DNA of 14,667 bases from Syntrophomonadaceae bacterium (lineage in GTDB: Bacteria; Bacillota; Ch66; Ch109). The notes under the pieces are model-generated. The model was given only the letters and a program-made list of their open reading frames with translations, ran no database searches and was not told the DNA's origin. The DNA is taken from positions 1 through 14,667 of the forward strand of contig JAAZDI010000209.1 in assembly GCA_012512295.1 (NCBI GenBank), written 5' to 3'. A program made the position numbers and the translations under genes. Position 1 is the first letter of the stretch. Each line of letters starts with the position of its first letter. Positions 1 to 6,556 of the stretch are shown one piece after another.

Positions 1-134
1 AAGATATCCTGACAATCATATGTATCCAGTTTAGCCGGGTCGCCTTCCGTGACCTTTTCAATCCGCTTCAGACAACGTCGAATTATGGCCACCTTTGCCA
101 AGACCACATCTTGATCCGCTTTAAACTTAATCAT
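1..134 (-). CDS. hepT: HepT-like HEPN toxin/RNase, N-terminal part only (cut by window edge)
   Basis: The minus frame begins MIKFKADQDVVLAKVAIIRR and continues about 44 codons to the window edge, so the C-terminal part with the RX4-6H RNase motif is not visible. The ATG overlaps the stop of the upstream mntA in the arrangement ATGA (bases 131-134), which indicates translational coupling. The N-terminal pattern of a lysine-rich helix, 'IIRRCLKRIE' and a DUF86-like helix fits HepT proteins of HEPN/MNT pairs. In characterised members HepT is an RNase toxin silenced when MntA transfers AMP to a tyrosine next to its active site. The assignment rests mainly on the partner gene and gene order, because only a short segment is present. 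Confidence 0.75.
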   Translation of the reverse strand, partial: MIKFKADQDVVLAKVAIIRRCLKRIEKVTEGDPAKLDTYDCQDI

Positions 135-565
135 ATACTAGCTCCTCTACTGTGGCTCCTCTCAAGAATACTCCTCTCAATCGGTCTACGGTCAATTTTT
201 AAGTCATAGTAAGCGTTCAAAACTTGAATTATCCATAAATTTAAGGCATGTTCATCTCGAAGGAGAATCTTCTTTCCATATTTCAAAACTTGATAAGCCA
301 GAATTGGCGAACAGTTACGTAAGTCTATCAAGTCAACTTCTCGGCCGACTAATCCCTCTAGCGTGTCCTGTATTTGGAAGAGGAGTTCTTCATCCAAAGC
401 TACATTTGTCAGAATCGCCAAATCAATATCACTTTCTGCCGTAACTCTGTTTGTCGCAAAAGAACCAAACAAATAGGCTGCCTGAATCCCATCAATCTCT
501 GTGAAATATTTAATTACCCGATCGATCACCGTCTCCAACTCAGAATCAACAAACCTTACTTCCAT
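131..565 (-). CDS. mntA: MntA-type nucleotidyltransferase antitoxin
   Basis: A complete 144-residue protein with a minimal nucleotidyltransferase domain. The signature GSX10DXD is clear: G34-S35, then D46-I-D48, followed by a third acidic residue at about D78 in 'REVDLIDL'. This matches MNT antitoxins, which use ATP to adenylylate the HEPN toxin encoded next to them; both act in the cytoplasm. The start is supported by a ribosome binding site (GAGGGAGA) about 8-10 bases upstream of the ATG. The gene overlaps hepT by four bases, the usual antitoxin-first order. All catalytic residues appear intact, so the pair could be functional. Toxin-antitoxin activity is inferred from the family; the fold assignment is firm. 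Confidence 0.88.
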   Translation of the reverse strand: MEVRFVDSELETVIDRVIKYFTEIDGIQAAYLFGSFATNRVTAESDIDLAILTNVALDEELLFQIQDTLEGLVGREVDLIDLRNCSPILAYQVLKYGKKILLRDEHALNLWIIQVLNAYYDLKIDRRPIERSILERSHSRGASI

Positions 566-597
566 CTAATACCATCTCCCTCAATAGTATACAAAGG

Positions 598-684
598 AAG
601 GCAAAAGTTGATCAGGCTGAAATTGGCGTAAAAGATGCCAAAGCAGCCTATGGCCGTGCGACAGAATATATGCCGGTGGAGTAA
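598..684 (+). pseudogene. 3' remnant of an unidentified plus-strand gene
   Basis: About 28 codons read smoothly to a TAA at 682-684: ...KAKVDQAEIGVKDAKAAYGR and on to ATEYMPVE. Alanine- and lysine-rich helical composition and good codon use suggest real coding sequence. It is followed within about 15 bases by a factor-independent terminator on the same strand, as expected for a gene end. No start codon or upstream body is present, because mntA on the opposite strand occupies that space. I do not recognise the family; the heptad-like composition would fit a coiled-coil tail. Confidence 0.5.
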
Positions 685-698
685 TATCCAAAAAATCT

Positions 699-726
699 CT
701 TGAAGATGTCTTCAAGCTTCTTTTTT
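699..726 (+). terminator. Rho-independent terminator
   Basis: A perfect 8-bp stem, CTTGAAGA-TG-TCTTCAAG (699-716), is followed by CTTCTTTTTT. It sits 15 bases after the stop of the plus-strand gene remnant. A run of A at 690-695 gives a T-run on the other strand too, so it may also stop transcription coming from the DUF4411 side. Confidence 0.75.
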
Positions 727-761
727 GCCAAATCATAAGCATTTGTGGTTACACATTTTCT

Positions 762-1252
762 TTAAAGCCTAATACCTATTTCTCTCATGAACTGCAATAA
801 ATCAATATACTTAATCCCAAATTCCCTGCAAATGTTGGGTATTTTTACCCTCTTTTTAATATCGGCCTCATATTTTTCTAAGGTTACTATGGTATCCCCA
901 AAAGCCAATCCATAGGCACATAGCCACGAATCTGCTGATGAAGCAAATTCCTTCTTGGCCGATGGTGTATACTGCTCATTCGCATTTGTTGAATTTATTA
1001 TTACTCTGTAGGAGTGTATCACTTTCGGGTCAGGTATCCCTAAGACCGTAAATTTGGCACACTCCCTTTCATACCACTCGACTAGTAAATCTTGGCCTCT
1101 TCGTATCTCTTTTTGACTTCTTCGATTATTACGATCCTATCCGATGCTTTCTCAACTAGCTGCTCCCAAAAGCTCGGGGCAAGATCAAATGGGTATAGCT
1201 GTCTATGGGCGGTCATAAATACGTTTGCATCAATTAAGTATTTATCTCTCAT
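762..1252 (-). pseudogene. DUF4411 family protein (PIN-like), frameshifted
   Basis: Two reading frames together give one DUF4411 protein. The N-terminal piece starts at the ATG at 1252 (MRDKYLIDANVFMTAHRQLY...) with the conserved early aspartate of PIN-like nucleases (LIDANVF) and the 'YPFDLAPSFWEQL' block. It runs out of frame near 1110. The rest continues in another frame as RRGQDLLVEWYERECAKF, then LGIPDP, 'ASSADSWLCAYGLAFG', 'KKRVKIPNICREFGIKYIDL' and the end at 762. Adding one base to the T5 run at 1110-1114 restores about 163 residues, the usual family size. The start overlaps the end of the ImmA/IrrE gene by 11 bases, so the pair is an operon. DUF4411 belongs to the PIN clan and commonly follows such a protease-regulator; a toxin role is inferred. 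A homopolymer sequencing error remains possible. Confidence 0.8.
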
Positions 1253-2375
1253 AGCCGATAAATTCCTCTTTGAAGTAATCATACAGTTTTGCGGAACCGC
1301 CTAACAAATCAAATGCATAGGTGTAGCTGATATCGCCAGCTTCCGCCCCCTGAATTACAGCTCTTAAGAAACTATCACCAAGACGGGATCTAATGGTGCG
1401 GTAGTAGTTACCGCCACCATTAGACACCTCCTCACCCCTTTCACTTAGCACCTTTTCAGTTTGCTGTTTTACTGTATTGACTACATGCCGGGAAATTTTG
1501 CCTATGTCCTTTAACTTAATAGCTACCGCTAATCTACTAACATGAAACAGTCTACTTAATTCTTCAATTTGTTCTAATTCCGGCCTAATATTATCCCATA
1601 GTTCCTGAACATGAGATGTGGGCATTAAAAACTCTGCCGTTATCATATTTATGTTTGTTTCATCGCTATCCTCATCGATGAATATATCATCCTCTTGCAA
1701 TAAGAAGTGAATATATTCGTGAATCAAAGTAAAAATTTTCCCCGCTTCGCTGTCCCTACTATTTATGAATATAAGAGGTGCAAGGTCATCATATAATAAA
1801 AAGCCTCTAAATTCATTTACATCTAACCTGCGGCGATTATCAGAGCCTACAATCCCGCTTTGCGTAACTATGATTCCTTTATCTTCAAGCCTCTGCCTAA
1901 GGTATCTAAAAGCGGTGCCTTTGTTCCTATGTTCTTTATACCAAAACTCATCCAAGTCAATATATTTTTTAGCAGGAAGAATGTTTTCCCTGCTTAATTC
2001 ACCAAAATCATGGGGAAGTAGTTTGCTCCAGCCTTTTTCTCGGCGGTACTCACTTAACCAATCCTTTTTTCTGGCCATAATATACAGGGTGTCTTGAAGA
2101 TTCTTGCTAATTTCTGGTATTTTGTTTCCAATCGTCCTGAATTCAGATTCAATTATGCTCGTTCTAGGAGGCTCATCTAAAAACATATAGCCTAAAGGTA
2201 CCCCTAAAAAGTTAGCTAGGCGTTCCACTTGTCTAAAAGTAGGATAGTCTTCCCCGGAAATCCAGGTCTCAATTTTTTCGAATCTGTTTTTTATCTCTAT
2301 AAAATCTTTTTGGGATTCTTCAATCGCCCATAAATAAATATCCCTGCTAACCTCTACTTTGCTACCTGTAGCCAT
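1242..2375 (-). CDS. XRE-family HTH / ImmA-IrrE family metalloprotease
   Basis: A 377-residue two-domain protein. Residues ~15-65 form an XRE-type helix-turn-helix region ('FRQVERLANFLGVPLGYMF'). Residues ~190-260 carry the ImmA/IrrE zinc-protease core: HEYIH at 219-223 and the downstream glutamate in 'AEFLMP' (E248). Such proteins bind their own promoter and, in ImmA, cleave a partner repressor. The start at 2375 is backed by a strong site, GGAAGGAGGCG, about 5 bases upstream. The gene directly precedes and overlaps the DUF4411 gene, a common pairing that behaves like a toxin-antitoxin unit (inference). A 19-bp palindrome 44 bases upstream is the likely operator. The protein looks complete and its metal ligands are intact, unlike its partner. 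Confidence 0.9.
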   Translation of the reverse strand: MATGSKVEVSRDIYLWAIEESQKDFIEIKNRFEKIETWISGEDYPTFRQVERLANFLGVPLGYMFLDEPPRTSIIESEFRTIGNKIPEISKNLQDTLYIMARKKDWLSEYRREKGWSKLLPHDFGELSRENILPAKKYIDLDEFWYKEHRNKGTAFRYLRQRLEDKGIIVTQSGIVGSDNRRRLDVNEFRGFLLYDDLAPLIFINSRDSEAGKIFTLIHEYIHFLLQEDDIFIDEDSDETNINMITAEFLMPTSHVQELWDNIRPELEQIEELSRLFHVSRLAVAIKLKDIGKISRHVVNTVKQQTEKVLSERGEEVSNGGGNYYRTIRSRLGDSFLRAVIQGAEAGDISYTYAFDLLGGSAKLYDYFKEEFIGYER

Positions 2376-2418
2376 ATGCTCGCCTCCTTCCGAATTGATA
2401 AATTAAAATAAAGGTAAT

Positions 2419-2437
2419 TTATTGAAGGCTTCAATAA
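2419..2437 (-). promoter_or_regulatory. Palindromic operator candidate upstream of the XRE/ImmA gene
   Basis: TTATTGAAG-G-CTTCAATAA is a perfect palindrome with 9-bp arms around a single central base, centred 53 bases before the XRE/ImmA start. On the minus strand it contains TTGAAG (2434-2429), which with an 18-base spacer lines up with TATTTT as a weak sigma-A-like promoter. A repressor bound here would cover the -35 element. Self-regulation by the XRE domain is inferred. Confidence 0.55.
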
Positions 2438-2461
2438 GATTTTAACATACTGGTCTTTGTT

Positions 2462-2860
2462 TTAGTAGCTTGAAATATGAAGCAAAATCAGCCCCCACTC
2501 ATCATACACCGATTTATCTTTACTGACCCCCTCATTCCTGATACACCGGTCAAGAGCCATAATCATAGCCACTGCATCGTCAATTTTTTCAGTTGACTTG
2601 GTTTTATCCGGTCTAATATTCCCGGCAGGTCGGTGCGGATATGGATATTGTCCAGCATCCAGGCCAGCACCGGGTGGCTGCCGTGGGCAATTCTTTCTCC
2701 AGAGTCAGCTTCATCAGCAGACTGTATAAAAATCCCCTGAGACGGATTGACTTTCATAAGCTGTCTGATCAGGTTAAGAGTCTCGACTGGCAGGCACGGG
2801 GGGCTGAATATTGCTGTACAGCTACGCCCGAGGTTATCGCAGAGGTTTCGGAAAAACTGC
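2462..2860 (-). pseudogene. terL: Phage terminase large subunit, C-terminal remnant
   Basis: Read on the minus strand across several frames, this gives the C-terminal nuclease end of a phage large terminase: 'LIRQLMKVNPSQGF', 'LLMKLTLEK', 'RIAHGSHPVLAWMLDN', 'IRTDLPG', 'NIRPDKTKSTEKIDDAVAMI', then MALDRCIRNEG and a stop at 2462-2464. The blocks HG-HPVL-WM-DN and PDK-KS-EKID are typical of HK97-type terminases. At least two single-base shifts are visible, near 2620 and near 2697, plus a TAA near 2790 and shortened spacing relative to the family. The ATPase half is missing. This is clear decay, not a sequencing slip. It indicates a former prophage here; the ImmA/DUF4411 cassette now lies just downstream. 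Confidence 0.8.
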
Positions 2861-3044
2861 GACTTTTGATATGACCACCGTTTGTTTTTGGTACAATAAA
2901 TACCAAGCAGAGAACTTAAAAATCCCCGCATAAAATGGAAAAACCATTGCCAGCACCCTTCAAATAAACCACCCTTTTAGTGTCCAAATGTTACGGCCAA
3001 TAATATGGTCATTATATACGGCAATCTCTGGTCAGGCAATTCCA
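2861..3044. other. No identifiable feature
   Basis: Between the terminase remnant and the ATPase pseudogene I find no convincing coding frame. A minus-strand frame starting 'MRGFLSSLLGIYCTKNKRW' (from 2931) is open into the terminase remnant but has no recognisable homology and shares space with decayed DNA. Confidence 0.4.
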
Positions 3045-4078
3045 TCAACTTTTAGACATTTTAGCTTGACTTAAACACCTCCTGAAAAATATCAAACCCT
3101 GCCTTTTGTTGGCAGGGTGATCAGATTGAATACAAAGAGTCCGTAACCGTTCCTTAACCTGAATACAATCAGCACTATCCTGGTCACGGACTACAATAAA
3201 CTTTACTCCAGGAATTTGCAGCAAGTAAGCAAACATCTTTAAGGTCCCATCCGAAACATAACGCGCCACAAAGGGATCTCGAAACGCATCATCCTGAAAA
3301 CGTAAAACAATTCGGCCATCAGCTGTTTCAGTTGCCTCTACCGAAACAATTCCGGGCACTCTTTCCGCCATCTTTTGTAAAACTCGTTGAAACCGTTCTG
3401 GATAATGTTCATGCATAAATTGAGCTACCAAAGGAAGATTTTCGCCAGTAGGTGATAGGTGTTCCGCATACCCGGCATCAACACTAGCTCTGGCTACTTG
3501 AATATGAAAATCTGAAACATGCCAACCTTCTATTAAACGGCGAAAAGCCGCTACCTGTTTAAATTTCTGAAATTGGCCCAACCCCTTAATCGCCAGGATA
3601 TCAGGGGAATCCAATTTTTGTTCCTCCCGCTGCTCCTGAACTCCCTTTTTGCCGTAGTCACTCTCATTAACGATAGCGTGCCCCACTCCATTAGAAAAAT
3701 CGAGGAAATGCCATGGTTTCCCTTTTTGTCCTCGTCGGTATTTTAATAATTCACGCTGCACTACCGGTAGCCCCCGTCCATCTAAACCAATATGCAATTC
3801 ATAAGTTACCAGGGGCTCGCCCGGGGATGGCCGAAACTTTATTTCAAATTCAATTGGTCCTTCCTGTCCCCGACTCACTACCTCTTTATATCCACCTCGC
3901 TTGGTCAGAGCTGCCCGAACATTGTCAATGAGGGAATCATGCAAAAAGCCAAAAACATCGAAGAGAGTGGATTTTCCTGAACCGTTGGCCCTAAAAACAC
4001 AGCCATATTAGGCAAGTTACGCAGAGTAATGTCTTGTAGGATTTTAAAATTTTTTATCCGCAGCCCTTCAATTTTCAC
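3045..4078 (-). pseudogene. AAA-family (SMC/OLD-like) ATPase fused to part of a DUF4276 protein, frameshifted
   Basis: The N-terminus reads (V)KIEGLRIKNFKILQDI..., the usual opening of AAA_21-type ATPases. A GTG start at 4078 lies 6 bases after GGAGGG. The Walker A motif is split: one frame gives 'MAVFLGPT', the next gives ANGSGKSTLFDVFGFLHDSL, so one G is missing in the GGG run near 4000. The second frame runs on through 'RYVSDGTLKMFAYLL' (about 3210-3260), where the family would normally lead to the signature and Walker B region (LLCVEEPEN). Instead it jumps to 'VKFIVVRDQDSADCIQVKER', a block typical of DUF4276, a Toprim-like protein often encoded right after this ATPase. So a deletion has joined the two genes. 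The last ten residues (CLSQAKMSKS) come from an IS-end-like repeat. ATPase-nuclease pairs of this sort are often defence systems; this copy cannot work as one. Confidence 0.8.
3049..3079 (-). repeat. 31-bp inverted repeat, left copy (IS-end-like)
   Basis: This matches, in inverted orientation, bases 4250-4280 at 28 of 31 positions. The core is CAAGCTAAAATGTC on the minus strand. It supplies the last codons and stop of the ATPase/DUF4276 fusion. The form, with GACATTTT near the outer end, is reminiscent of IS21-type termini (low certainty). Confidence 0.6.
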
Positions 4079-4249
4079 AGACATCCCTCCAATCATACAA
4101 CTAATTCTGCGATGTTACATATAAACAATTTTAAGATGTTACCATTATAACCGATCACCAAACACTCTACCATTATCGTGTAATATTTTTCCATACCAGG
4201 AGACCATTAGCCTCTTACTAGTCCCATCCTCAGCTCACAGCATGAACAA

Positions 4250-4280
4250 GGTGTTTGAGCCAAGCTAAAATGTCAAAAAG
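4250..4280 (+). repeat. 31-bp inverted repeat, right copy (IS-end-like)
   Basis: Partner of bases 3049-3079, reading GGTGTTTGAGCCAAGCTAAA and onward on the plus strand, 28 of 31 identical to the reverse complement of the left copy. The two copies bound 1232 bases holding the broken ATPase and its upstream region. No transposase lies between them, so they are either two solo IS ends or the ends of a non-autonomous element. Confidence 0.6.
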
Positions 4281-4335
4281 CATAACCGTGGCCTATGCCT
4301 ATAAGGCTCTTTCCGGCATCATAAGCCTAAAATAA

Positions 4336-4503
4336 TCAATCAGCCCAAGGGATTCGTATTTCGTCTTTAGCGAACATGAATCCTTTGGGCCAAAAACTGA
4401 ACCAATAGTACAAAACCTTACCTTTTGGATCACTGGCACTAGCATTGAATATCACATTATTTTTGGTCATTGGCACCGTCATATCTCGGACATTATACTC
4501 CGT
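4336..4503 (-). pseudogene. Fragment of an unidentified protein (Ig-like strand composition)
   Basis: A minus frame between TAG (4506-4504) and TGA (4338-4336) reads EYNVRDMTVPMTKNNVIFNA, then SASDPKGKVLYYWFSFWPKG and FMFAKDEIRIPWAD. Alternating hydrophobic residues and 'ASDPKGKVLYYWFSF' resemble a beta-sandwich repeat of a cell-surface protein of the Y_Y_Y / bacterial Ig type. There is no ribosome binding site and no domain boundary, so it is probably a remnant. Identity is uncertain. Confidence 0.35.
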
Positions 4504-4558
4504 CTATTGATGGACATTATGGGATGGCTGACTCATTTTATATTCTTTTTAACAATAA

Positions 4559-5197
4559 CTACTCATCCGGCTCCCGATGTTCGGTCATCATCTGATCAAC
4601 CCAATCTTCCTCCACATAGACCATCCCGTTTCGGCCTTCTACCTTTCTGTTTGGTCCAGCTTTATACAATTTACAACTCAAAGGGCCATAACAAAAAGTC
4701 TCAAACCGATACTTCCTCCGGCCCTTTGGGTTCCAGTTATCAACTATTATTTCTACCGGCATCCTAGCACCCCACATGCAGCTACTGCATTTAGCTTCAT
4801 AAGTCCTGGCAGCCAGTCTCCGGTGTCCCCTTTCCCGGTAAACTTTCAGCTCCGGCGGAACCAATTCCCAGGGTGCTGATAGGCTGCCCGGCTCTCCTTC
4901 CACTGCCTTAGCTAATTATGACACCTTATAATAATCTACCGGCTCTATGTCCGGATCCGAAACAGGAAGGCATTCGCCGGAGATAATGTCATTTACTTTG
5001 AAGTTAAATTAAGCTTGAGCTGCTTTGCCGATACCGATGGAGAAGATGGTTTGTTTGGAAAAATCTTGGTTATCAATGGTTCCGGCAATTTTAATGGCAT
5101 AACCCAAATATGTATGAGAGGCTTCATCAAATGAACGGGTTAGTCGTATTCGTGGTTGGATTGATGTAATGAGGCCTTTAAAGTTCAACTAATCCAT
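4559..5197 (-). pseudogene. Conserved cysteine-rich hypothetical protein with three in-frame stop codons
   Basis: One uninterrupted phase from the ATG at 5197 to the stop at 4559 covers 212 sense-plus-stop codons and is broken only by TAG at codon 3, TAA at codon 63 and TAA at codon 94. The pieces read LNFKGLITSIQPRIRLTRSF, 'YLGYAIKIAGTIDNQDF', 'FSIGIGKAAQA', then 'FNFKVNDIISGECLPVSDPD', 'YYKVS', then 'GSLSAPWELVPPELK', 'TYEAKCSSCMWGARMPVEII' and 'RFETFCYGPLSCKLYKAGP'. The whole resembles a conserved bacterial hypothetical protein in which an OB-like N-terminal half is joined to a CXXC...CX5C half, probably a zinc site; I cannot name it. There is no frameshift, so decay is by point mutation only. 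A GAGAGAGGGGG sequence upstream of the ATG could be its ribosome binding site. The 115-codon C-terminal piece could still be read from GTG at 4903. Confidence 0.65.
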
Positions 5198-5222
5198 TAG
5201 ATGGATGACCCCCTCTCTCTAC

Positions 5223-5435
5223 TTACAACTCAAACTGCTCCCTTATGTAGAAGCGAAAGATTTTCAAATACTCCAAAACTCCCCGTTTCTGGTCCTCCTG
5301 GCTCTGCCACCAAACTTCAGGGTCAAAATAATCATGAATCAGGTGGATCTCCGGATGATGATCTTATCCAATCAAAACTTGACAATTCAACTAACTTATT
5401 CGTATTAGAAATGGTTTTTCAGACCTTTCAAATGA
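5223..5435 (-). pseudogene. 3' end of an unidentified gene upstream of the cysteine-rich pseudogene
   Basis: In one frame the minus strand reads EKPFLIRIS, stop, LNCQVLIG, stop, DHHPEIHLIHDYFDPEVWWQ, then SQEDQKRGVLEYLKIFRFYI and REQFEL with a TAA at 5225-5223. The last 46 codons are very protein-like (tryptophan pair, charged helix, long open run). The two internal stops are at 5393 and 5366. The stop lies only 25 bases before the ATG of the cysteine-rich pseudogene, so the two were probably one operon that decayed together. The family is not recognised. Confidence 0.5.
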
Positions 5436-5450
5436 ATTAAATATCTTCTT

Positions 5451-5657
5451 CTAATTGGCTAACCATTTTAGGCGGCCTTTTTTGATTGTCCCGTCTGGAT
5501 TATAGTTGTCCGGGTTATTCGCCCTTCTTTGCCGGTCCAGTTTGCGTTGCAGTTGTTTGATTTCTTTTTGCCGGCTTTCCAGCTCTGGGCAGAAGAGGAT
5601 TAAATTGGCTTCAGTTTCGCTTATCCTGGCAACTGTTAGATCCGGCAGTACGATTCT
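5451..5657 (-). pseudogene. tnpB: TnpB (IS200/IS605-type) internal fragment
   Basis: The stretch 'PELESRQKEIKQLQRKLDRQ' followed by RRANNPDNYNPDGTIKKGRL is a hallmark block of TnpB / OrfB proteins of IS200/IS605 elements, just after the first RuvC segment. The preceding 'LTVARISETEANLILFCPEL' looks like a degraded form of the usual '(S)LAVLSDGT...NPRFF' segment that contains the first RuvC strand. It stops at 5451 after 'KWLAN'. Roughly 60-70 residues of a protein normally near 400 remain, with no C-terminal zinc finger and no tnpA nearby. It is a dead fragment. Homology is confident, boundaries are approximate. Confidence 0.75.
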
Positions 5658-5668
5658 TAGACCCACCC

Positions 5669-5710
5669 TGTGTATTAAACAGAGCCACTGTGTGTATTTT
5701 TCAGAGCCAC
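5669..5710 (+). repeat. Two tandem 20-bp units, 22-bp period (IS-end-like)
   Basis: TGTGTATTAAACAGAGCCAC at 5669-5688 and TGTGTATTTTTCAGAGCCAC at 5691-5710 differ at three adjacent bases only. Short tandem repeats with a GTGGCTCTG core on the minus strand are typical of the ends of IS21-family elements, where they bind the transposase. No istA/istB gene is present. The repeat forms the 5' part of the open frame fused to the TnpB fragment. Confidence 0.5.
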
Positions 5711-5845
5711 CACATCGAAAAATACTGAAAAACAAGCCCTCAACACCAAGTCCAGTATAGAAGAAAATCAGTAAGCTAGCCGTAGGGGTTGTTATGATGT
5801 GGTCAACGCGATCGTTTTTAATTACATCTTACTAGCAAGGTATTT

Positions 5846-6556
5846 CTATATTTTTGTGCCAAACCGGCCACGAGAACCGTCCCCACGGCTGCTTAAACCA
5901 TTTAAACAACCAATTAATGAATTTGATAGCTCAGCTTGTTGTGCATGGTTTTTACAAAGTAAAGCAATCGCTTTGGTCATATGCTCAACAGTATTATAAT
6001 TAGATTTGTTATACCACTGTAATTCTATATTAAATATTTTTTTTAAGCTTGCCTCAACATCAACTCCACATGCTTCCAATGAGAACGTTCTTCGGTCAGG
6101 ATTGGCGCAGAAATTATTACCTAATTTAAAGTTACATTTCTTGTTGCCACAGCCCATACAATAACCATTGTTTAAAAAAAAGATTTGGTTTCTATTCTTT
6201 CTTGTCAATTCATAACCTAAGTTCGTTAATAAATTAGATAGTATTATATCCTGAAAACGATAATGAATATAAACTTTTTCAGAAGCTTTTACCTTATCCG
6301 GTTTAAATTCTGAATACAACCTGGCATAAATCAGTACCGCCAATGGATATTTCTCTCGTAGCAATTCAAAATTAGGTGCTAAAGGCGGACACCCACCCGC
6401 ATAGTTATAATTTTTGCATCCAGTTTTGCAGTATCCTGTCACCCGATTATAGTCTGAAACCAGTTGATCGGATAAAATAGCCTTATAGTCCAATTCGATT
6501 GGATAACTGTCACCTTTGCCGGTCGTATAAATGTATTGCATGGCAATTATACTCAC
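5846..6556 (-). CDS. DUF2284 family cysteine-rich metal-binding protein
   Basis: A 236-residue protein with two cysteine clusters characteristic of DUF2284: 'GYCKTGCKNYNYAGGCPPLA' (residues ~41-61) and 'NGYCMGCGNKKCNFKLGNNFC', followed by 'PDRRTFSLEACGVDV'. The family is predicted to bind a metal or Fe-S cluster; no reaction is established. It is the last gene of the radical SAM operon. Its GTG start overlaps the stop of the dUTPase-fold gene as GTGA (6556-6553), and ATG at 6541 is an alternative. The final residues, SRGDGSRGRFGTKI, come from a dispersed 28-bp repeat (5864-5891), so the native C-terminus seems to have been replaced by repeat sequence. The domain itself is intact. Confidence 0.85.
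   Translation of the reverse strand: MSIIAMQYIYTTGKGDSYPIELDYKAILSDQLVSDYNRVTGYCKTGCKNYNYAGGCPPLAPNFELLREKYPLAVLIYARLYSEFKPDKVKASEKVYIHYRFQDIILSNLLTNLGYELTRKNRNQIFFLNNGYCMGCGNKKCNFKLGNNFCANPDRRTFSLEACGVDVEASLKKIFNIELQWYNKSNYNTVEHMTKAIALLCKNHAQQAELSNSLIGCLNGLSSRGDGSRGRFGTKI
5864..5891. repeat. 28-bp dispersed repeat, copy 1
   Basis: This is identical at 26 of 28 positions to bases 13296-13323, with core AGAACCGTCCCC (minus strand GGGGACGGTTCT). GGGACGGTTCT-type sequences of this sort recur in many clostridial genomes as REP-like dispersed repeats. Here it lies at and within the 3' end of the DUF2284 gene. Confidence 0.7.

Noticed and set aside
4507..4879. Plus-strand frames opposite the cysteine-rich pseudogene
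   Set aside because: They are mirror frames of a minus-strand gene whose own translation has clear cysteine motifs.
4559..5435. Alternative genetic code in which TAA/TAG encode glutamine
   Set aside because: Intact genes in the same window end naturally at TAA (ImmA/IrrE, radical SAM, YvrJ) and TAG (DUF1659, DUF2922), so ordinary nonsense mutation is the simpler reading.
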